From Pseudomonas sp. (lineage in GTDB: Bacteria; Pseudomonadota; Gammaproteobacteria; Pseudomonadales; Pseudomonadaceae): a stretch of 10,372 bases of DNA. This document shows positions 7,338 to 10,372 of this stretch, piece after piece. The stretch spans positions 1-10,372 of the forward strand of contig JAPLSD010000614.1 of the NCBI GenBank assembly GCA_026398835.1, read 5' to 3'. A program made the position numbers and the translations under genes. The notes beneath the pieces are model-generated. The model saw nothing but the letters and a program-made list of their open reading frames with translations. It was not told the DNA's origin and ran no database searches. Within the stretch, counting starts at the first letter, position 1, and each line of letters opens with the position of its first letter.

Positions 7338-7343
7338 TATAAT
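7338..7343 (+). promoter_or_regulatory. -10 element of the gpsA operon promoter
   Basis: A perfect TATAAT lies 37 nt before the gpsA ATG. The position 17 bp upstream (7315-7320, CTGGCC) is a poor -35. The start would fall near 7350, giving a leader of about 30 nt. Only the -10 is convincing. Confidence 0.5.
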
Positions 7344-7380
7344 GCCCTCATCGCCACTGCTATGGATTAACGGATTGCAT

Positions 7381-8406
7381 ATGACTGAACAGCGCCCTAT
7401 TGCGGTCCTGGGAGGCGGAAGTTTTGGTACCGCCGTGGCCAATTTACTGGCCGAGAACGGCCATCGGGTACGGCAGTGGATGCGTGATCCCGAACAGGCC
7501 GAGGCCATTCGGGTGAACCGCGAGAACCCGCGTTACCTCAAGGGGATCAAGGTTCATCCTGCGGTGGAGCCGGTCACTGACCTGCTGGCGACGCTGACCG
7601 ACTGCGATCTGTGTTTCGTCGCGTTGCCGTCCAACGCATTGCGCTCGGTGTTAGCTCCCCATGCCGCACGCCTGAGCGGCAAACTACTGGTCAGCCTGAC
7701 CAAAGGCATCGAGGCTCATACCTTCAAGCTGATGAGCGAGATTCTCGAAGAAATCGCTCCGCAAGCACGAATTGGCGTGTTGTCCGGACCGAACCTGGCT
7801 CGGGAAGTAGCTGAGCACGCGTTGACCGCCACCGTGGTCGCCAGCGAAGACGAAGAGCTCTGCCAACGTGTTCAGGCGGCGCTGCATGGCCGTACCTTCC
7901 GTGTTTACGCCAGCGCCGACCGCTTTGGTGTGGAGCTGGGCGGGGCGTTGAAAAACGTCTACGCGATCATCGCCGGCATGGCCGTGGCATTGGGCATGGG
8001 TGAAAACACCAAGAGCATGTTGATCACTCGGGCATTGGCGGAGATGACCCGTTTCGCGGTCAGTCAGGGTGCAAACCCCATGACCTTTCTTGGCCTGGCC
8101 GGGGTCGGCGATTTGATCGTCACCTGTTCGTCACCCAAAAGCCGCAACTATCAAGTGGGTTTTGCCCTGGGGCAGGGGTTGAGTCTGGAAGATGCAGTGA
8201 CCCGTCTTGGCGAAGTTGCCGAGGGGGTGAACACTCTTAAGGTACTCAAGGTCAAAGCTCAGGAGGTGGGTGTCTACATGCCGCTGGTCGCCGGGCTACA
8301 TGCGATTTTGTTCGAAGGGCGCACGCTCAACCAGGTCATCGAGTTGTTGATGCGCGGCGAGCCGAAAACTGATGTAGATTTTATCTCCACCAGTGGTTTC
8401 AACTAA
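7381..8406 (+). CDS. gpsA: NAD(P)-dependent glycerol-3-phosphate dehydrogenase (GpsA)
   Basis: GpsA reduces dihydroxyacetone phosphate to sn-glycerol 3-phosphate, the backbone for phospholipid synthesis, in the cytoplasm. The 341-aa product begins [18 protein letters not shown], with the Rossmann nucleotide loop GGGSFG at residues 11-16. Other family signatures are LTKGIE with K108, SGPNLA (135-140), [15 protein letters not shown] with catalytic K191, GVGDL with D244, and SRNYQVG with R255/N256, which binds the phosphate. Length and end (TSGFN) are normal for Pseudomonas GpsA. The frame is open 72 nt further upstream, but ATG 7381 gives the family's N-terminus. It is the first gene of an operon with the DUF4389-like gene (19 nt downstream) and sixA. 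Its role fits the nearby fatty acid genes. Confidence 0.97.
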   Translation: MTEQRPIAVLGGGSFGTAVANLLAENGHRVRQWMRDPEQAEAIRVNRENPRYLKGIKVHPAVEPVTDLLATLTDCDLCFVALPSNALRSVLAPHAARLSGKLLVSLTKGIEAHTFKLMSEILEEIAPQARIGVLSGPNLAREVAEHALTATVVASEDEELCQRVQAALHGRTFRVYASADRFGVELGGALKNVYAIIAGMAVALGMGENTKSMLITRALAEMTRFAVSQGANPMTFLGLAGVGDLIVTCSSPKSRNYQVGFALGQGLSLEDAVTRLGEVAEGVNTLKVLKVKAQEVGVYMPLVAGLHAILFEGRTLNQVIELLMRGEPKTDVDFISTSGFN

Positions 8407-8425
8407 GCACGACAAGGAGCGAGAC

Positions 8426-8773
8426 ATGAACGATTCCAAGAACGAAGCCAAATACGAATCCATTTTGCTGCGCGTACTGTGGATGCTGGTGTACGTGTTG
8501 GTCTGGCAAGTGGCACAGTTCATCCTCGGTGCTGTGGTGCTGGTGCAACTCATTTACCGGCTGATCTATGGTGCGCCGAGTGCCAGCCTGATGAACTTCG
8601 GCGACAGCCTGAGCCAGTTCCTGGCGCAGATCGGTCGCTTCGGCAGTTTTCACAGTGACCAGAAACCCTGGCCATTCGCCGATTGGCCGACCCCGCGCAC
8701 GCCCGAAGGCGAAGCGCCGCATGCCGTACCGCCTGCACCGCACCCGGTACGGGATGAGGAGCCGAAGCTATGA
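8426..8773 (+). CDS. DUF4389-like small inner-membrane protein
   Basis: The 115-aa product has a polar N-terminus, a hydrophobic stretch at about residues 13-48 that is probably one long or two close membrane segments (VLWMLVYVLVWQVAQFILGAVVLVQLIYRLIYG), an amphipathic middle (about 50-75) and a proline-rich charged tail (PRTPEGEAPHAVPPAPHP). This matches the general form of DUF4389 proteins, whose function is not known to me. The ATG at 8426 has an ideal AAGGAG site 6 nt upstream, which decides the start over a GTG at 8393 that would overlap gpsA. It overlaps sixA by ATGA, so the two are translationally coupled. The family call comes from the WxxxYxxxWQVxQFxL-like pattern and the gpsA-sixA context. 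Confidence 0.8.
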   Translation: MNDSKNEAKYESILLRVLWMLVYVLVWQVAQFILGAVVLVQLIYRLIYGAPSASLMNFGDSLSQFLAQIGRFGSFHSDQKPWPFADWPTPRTPEGEAPHAVPPAPHPVRDEEPKL

Positions 8774-9207
8774 AGCTCTGGGTGCTGCGTCACGGTGAAG
8801 CCGAGCCCCACGCCAGCAGTGATGCCGAGCGTAACCTGACCGAGAATGGCCGCAAGGAAGTGCTGAGCAGCGCTGCGCAGCTGATCGGCCAACCGATCAG
8901 CGCAATCTACGCCAGCCCTTACACTCGGGCGCAGCAGACCGCGCAATTGGTGCGCGAAGCCCTGGGCTTCGAGCCTGAGGTCCGCACCGTGAAGTGGCTG
9001 TCTCCCGACAACGATCCGCCGGCGGTGGTGGATGAGCTCGACTCGTTGGACAACGTACTGCTGGTCAGCCATAACCCGCTGGTCAGCAACCTGATTGCCT
9101 ATCTGCAACACGGTCACTGGCGCGAACTGCAGCGGGTGGGCACCGCCGGCCTGGCCGAGCTGGAAGGCGAATGGCCGCTGGCGGGGTTGATGACTGAGCT
9201 CCGTTGA
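8770..9207 (+). CDS. sixA: Phosphohistidine phosphatase SixA
   Basis: SixA belongs to the histidine phosphatase (phosphoglycerate mutase-like) superfamily and removes phosphate from protein histidines. In E. coli its reported targets are the HPt domain of ArcB and, later, the nitrogen PTS protein NPr. The 145-aa product has the catalytic LRHGEAEP (R7, H8), SPYTRAQQTA with R53, and LLVSHNPLVS with H101, the full residue set for this short family. The ATG overlaps the stop of the DUF4389-like gene, so it is the third gene of the gpsA operon. The target in this organism is unknown; candidates are the HPt partner of the nearby hybrid kinase or the nitrogen PTS. Confidence 0.93.
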   Translation: MKLWVLRHGEAEPHASSDAERNLTENGRKEVLSSAAQLIGQPISAIYASPYTRAQQTAQLVREALGFEPEVRTVKWLSPDNDPPAVVDELDSLDNVLLVSHNPLVSNLIAYLQHGHWRELQRVGTAGLAELEGEWPLAGLMTELR

Positions 9208-9222
9208 GCCTGCGATTTTTTT
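9198..9222 (+). terminator. Weak terminator candidate after sixA
   Basis: A short stem GCTC-CGTT-GAGC (9198-9209) overlaps the sixA stop, and a run of seven T (9216-9222) follows after about six bases. The stem is only 4 bp and the gap to the T run is long, so termination here would be inefficient. No better candidate was seen in the sixA-ligase gap. Confidence 0.2.
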
Positions 9223-9251
9223 CTGTGCAACACCACCAATACCCTGCGAAA

Positions 9252-9281
9252 TAGTCAACCAAGCAACTGCTTGGTTGACTA
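9252..9281. promoter_or_regulatory. Perfect 14-bp inverted repeat, probable operator for the acyl-CoA ligase gene
   Basis: The half-site TAGTCAACCAAGCA (9252-9265) is repeated exactly in inverted form (9268-9281), with only AC between. Neither side is followed by a T-tract, so a terminator is unlikely. It covers the predicted -35 box of the downstream gene. Its length, symmetry and position fit a dimeric repressor, for example of the TetR family, which often controls acyl-CoA metabolism genes; the regulator itself is not in this window. It does not match the PsrA box (GAAAC-N4-GTTTC). Confidence 0.7.
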
Positions 9282-9299
9282 CGCTTGCCTCCATATAAA
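9271..9299 (+). promoter_or_regulatory. Predicted promoter of the acyl-CoA ligase gene
   Basis: TTGGTT (9271-9276) and TATAAA (9294-9299) are separated by exactly 17 bp. Transcription would start near 9306, leaving a leader of only about 14 nt that consists mostly of the purine-rich ribosome site GGGAGGGGG (9307-9315). The -35 lies inside the inverted repeat, so a bound regulator would block RNA polymerase. Confidence 0.55.
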
Positions 9300-9319
9300 A
9301 CAAAAAGGGAGGGGGTCGT

Positions 9320-10372
9320 ATGTCTCGCACTTTTCGTTTGCCGCTGGACCTGTTCTACGAGCGTGAAGCTCGTCATCCCCGTCAACGTTTTCTGGTCCAG
9401 CCGCTGGGTGGCGGGCAGGTCGAAACCCTGAGTTGGTCCGATGTTGGCCATCAGTCCCGCTGCGCAGCCCACTGGCTTCGCGCACGGGAGCTGCCGCAAG
9501 GCAGCCACATCGCAATTATTTCAAAAAACTGTGCGCACTGGATTATCGCTGACCTGGCGATCTGGATGGCTGGTCATGTCTCCGTGCCGCTGTATCCCAA
9601 CCTGAGCGCTGACTCGGTGTCCCAGGTGCTCGAGCATTCAGAGTCGGCTCTGGTGTTTATCGGCAAACTGGATGACTGGCCGGGCATGGCGCCTGGGGTC
9701 AGGCCCGACTTGCCGACCATCAGCCTGCCGCTATGTCCCAAGGGAGTATTCGATTACAGCTGGGCCGACCTGCAGCGCAGTTCACCCATTCAGGACGACC
9801 CACTGCCTGTGGCCTCGCAACTGGCGACGATCATTTACACCTCGGGTACCACCGGATTGCCCAAGGGCGTGATGCATAGCTTTGGCAATCTCGGTTTCGC
9901 CACGACCCACGGTACGCAACTGTTTGGTCTGGGGGAGTCGGATCGGTTGCTGTCCTACCTGCCGCTGTGCCATGTCGCTGAGCGCATGTTCGTCGAACTG
10001 GCCTCGATCTATACGGGGCAAACGGTGTTCTTTGCCGAGAGCCTGGACACCTTCCTCACCGACCTGAAGCGCGCTCGGCCTACCGCGCTGTTTGGCGTGC
10101 CGCGGATATGGACCAAGTTCCAGATGGGGGTGTACAGCAAGATGCCCGCCAAACGCCTGGATTTCCTGTTGGGCTTGCCGATCATTGGCCGGTGGGTTGG
10201 GCATAAAGTGCTCGCCGGGTTGGGGCTGGACGCCTTGCGCATTGCCTTGTCCGGTGCCGCGCCAGTGCCGCAGACCTTGCTTGAGTGGTACCAGAAGCTT
10301 GGTCTGGATGTGCTGGAGGTCTATGGCATGACCGAGAATTGCGGTTATTCCCATGTCGGTCGTGCGGGCCAA
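9320..10372 (+). CDS. AMP-binding acyl-CoA ligase (long-chain fatty acid-CoA ligase-like), 3' end cut by window edge
   Basis: This ANL-superfamily enzyme activates a carboxylic acid, probably a fatty acid, as acyl-AMP and transfers it to CoA. The 351 visible codons cover the N-terminal domain: a phosphate loop YTSGTTGLPKGVMHS (173-187), PLCHVAERM (215-223), the LFGVPRIW motif (257-264), LSGAAPVP (310-317) and the adenine/Thr motif YGMTENCG (335-342). The C-terminal domain with the catalytic lysine lies outside the window. PLCHVAERM and VPRIWTKFQ resemble the long-chain ligases related to FadD15/bubblegum types more than E. coli FadD. The start at 9320 has a strong GGGAGGGGG site. It has its own promoter and palindromic operator, so it appears to be regulated apart from gpsA-sixA. 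P. aeruginosa has an AMP-binding enzyme at the matching place (PA1617, from memory). Substrate chain length cannot be read from the sequence. Confidence 0.92.
   Translation, partial: MSRTFRLPLDLFYEREARHPRQRFLVQPLGGGQVETLSWSDVGHQSRCAAHWLRARELPQGSHIAIISKNCAHWIIADLAIWMAGHVSVPLYPNLSADSVSQVLEHSESALVFIGKLDDWPGMAPGVRPDLPTISLPLCPKGVFDYSWADLQRSSPIQDDPLPVASQLATIIYTSGTTGLPKGVMHSFGNLGFATTHGTQLFGLGESDRLLSYLPLCHVAERMFVELASIYTGQTVFFAESLDTFLTDLKRARPTALFGVPRIWTKFQMGVYSKMPAKRLDFLLGLPIIGRWVGHKVLAGLGLDALRIALSGAAPVPQTLLEWYQKLGLDVLEVYGMTENCGYSHVGRAGQ

Noticed and set aside
7185..7380. Fur box in front of the receptor operon
   Set aside because: No GATAAT-type repeats were found in the divergent intergenic region, so iron regulation and a siderophore ligand are not supported by sequence.
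9252..9281. Intrinsic terminator of sixA
   Set aside because: The perfect stem has no following T-run on either strand and overlaps the -35 of the next gene, so an operator explains it better.

Overview
The window looks like a chromosomal segment of a Pseudomonas, probably from the fluorescens/putida side of the genus. The basis is the protein sequences (FabA of 171 aa, FabB, GpsA of 341 aa, SixA), the moderately high GC and the gene order. From memory, the order fabB - fabA - hybrid sensor kinase - ... - gpsA - ... - AMP-binding enzyme matches the P. aeruginosa PAO1 block PA1609-PA1617. This could not be checked here.

Left part, minus strand (1-1970). The fabAB operon makes unsaturated fatty acids anaerobically: FabA (dehydratase/isomerase) then FabB (3-ketoacyl-ACP synthase I, running off the left edge with only a few C-terminal residues missing). 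Upstream is a consensus -10 box, with a palindrome of the DesT/FabR type near the expected transcription start.

Repeat (1976-2243). A 268-bp non-coding palindromic element separates the fabAB promoter from the next operon. It has perfect 26-bp terminal inverted repeats and two internal hairpins that are diverged inverted copies of each other. It looks like a MITE or a large member of a dispersed palindromic repeat family. Its right end supplies the stop codon of the neighbouring kinase gene.

Centre, minus strand (2241-7184). A tightly packed three-gene operon encodes a TonB-dependent outer-membrane receptor, an orphan periplasmic binding protein of the ABC_sub_bind type, and a membrane-bound hybrid histidine kinase with a receiver but no HPt domain. 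The genes are spaced by 1 nt and by an ATGA overlap. The order outer membrane, periplasm, inner membrane suggests a ligand-sensing relay across the envelope. The kinase resembles P. aeruginosa PA1611, a member of the HptB/RetS network. This operon is the best candidate in the window for an under-described system.

Right part, plus strand (7381-10372). gpsA (glycerol-3-phosphate dehydrogenase), a small DUF4389-like membrane protein and sixA (phosphohistidine phosphatase) form a second compact operon, divergent from the receptor operon. After about 110 bp comes a separate gene for an AMP-forming acyl-CoA ligase, cut by the right edge. A near-perfect 14-bp inverted repeat overlaps its predicted -35 box and is probably a repressor operator. 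Several genes here (fabA, fabB, gpsA, the ligase) concern fatty acid or phospholipid metabolism. No rRNA, tRNA, CRISPR array or intact transposase gene was seen.
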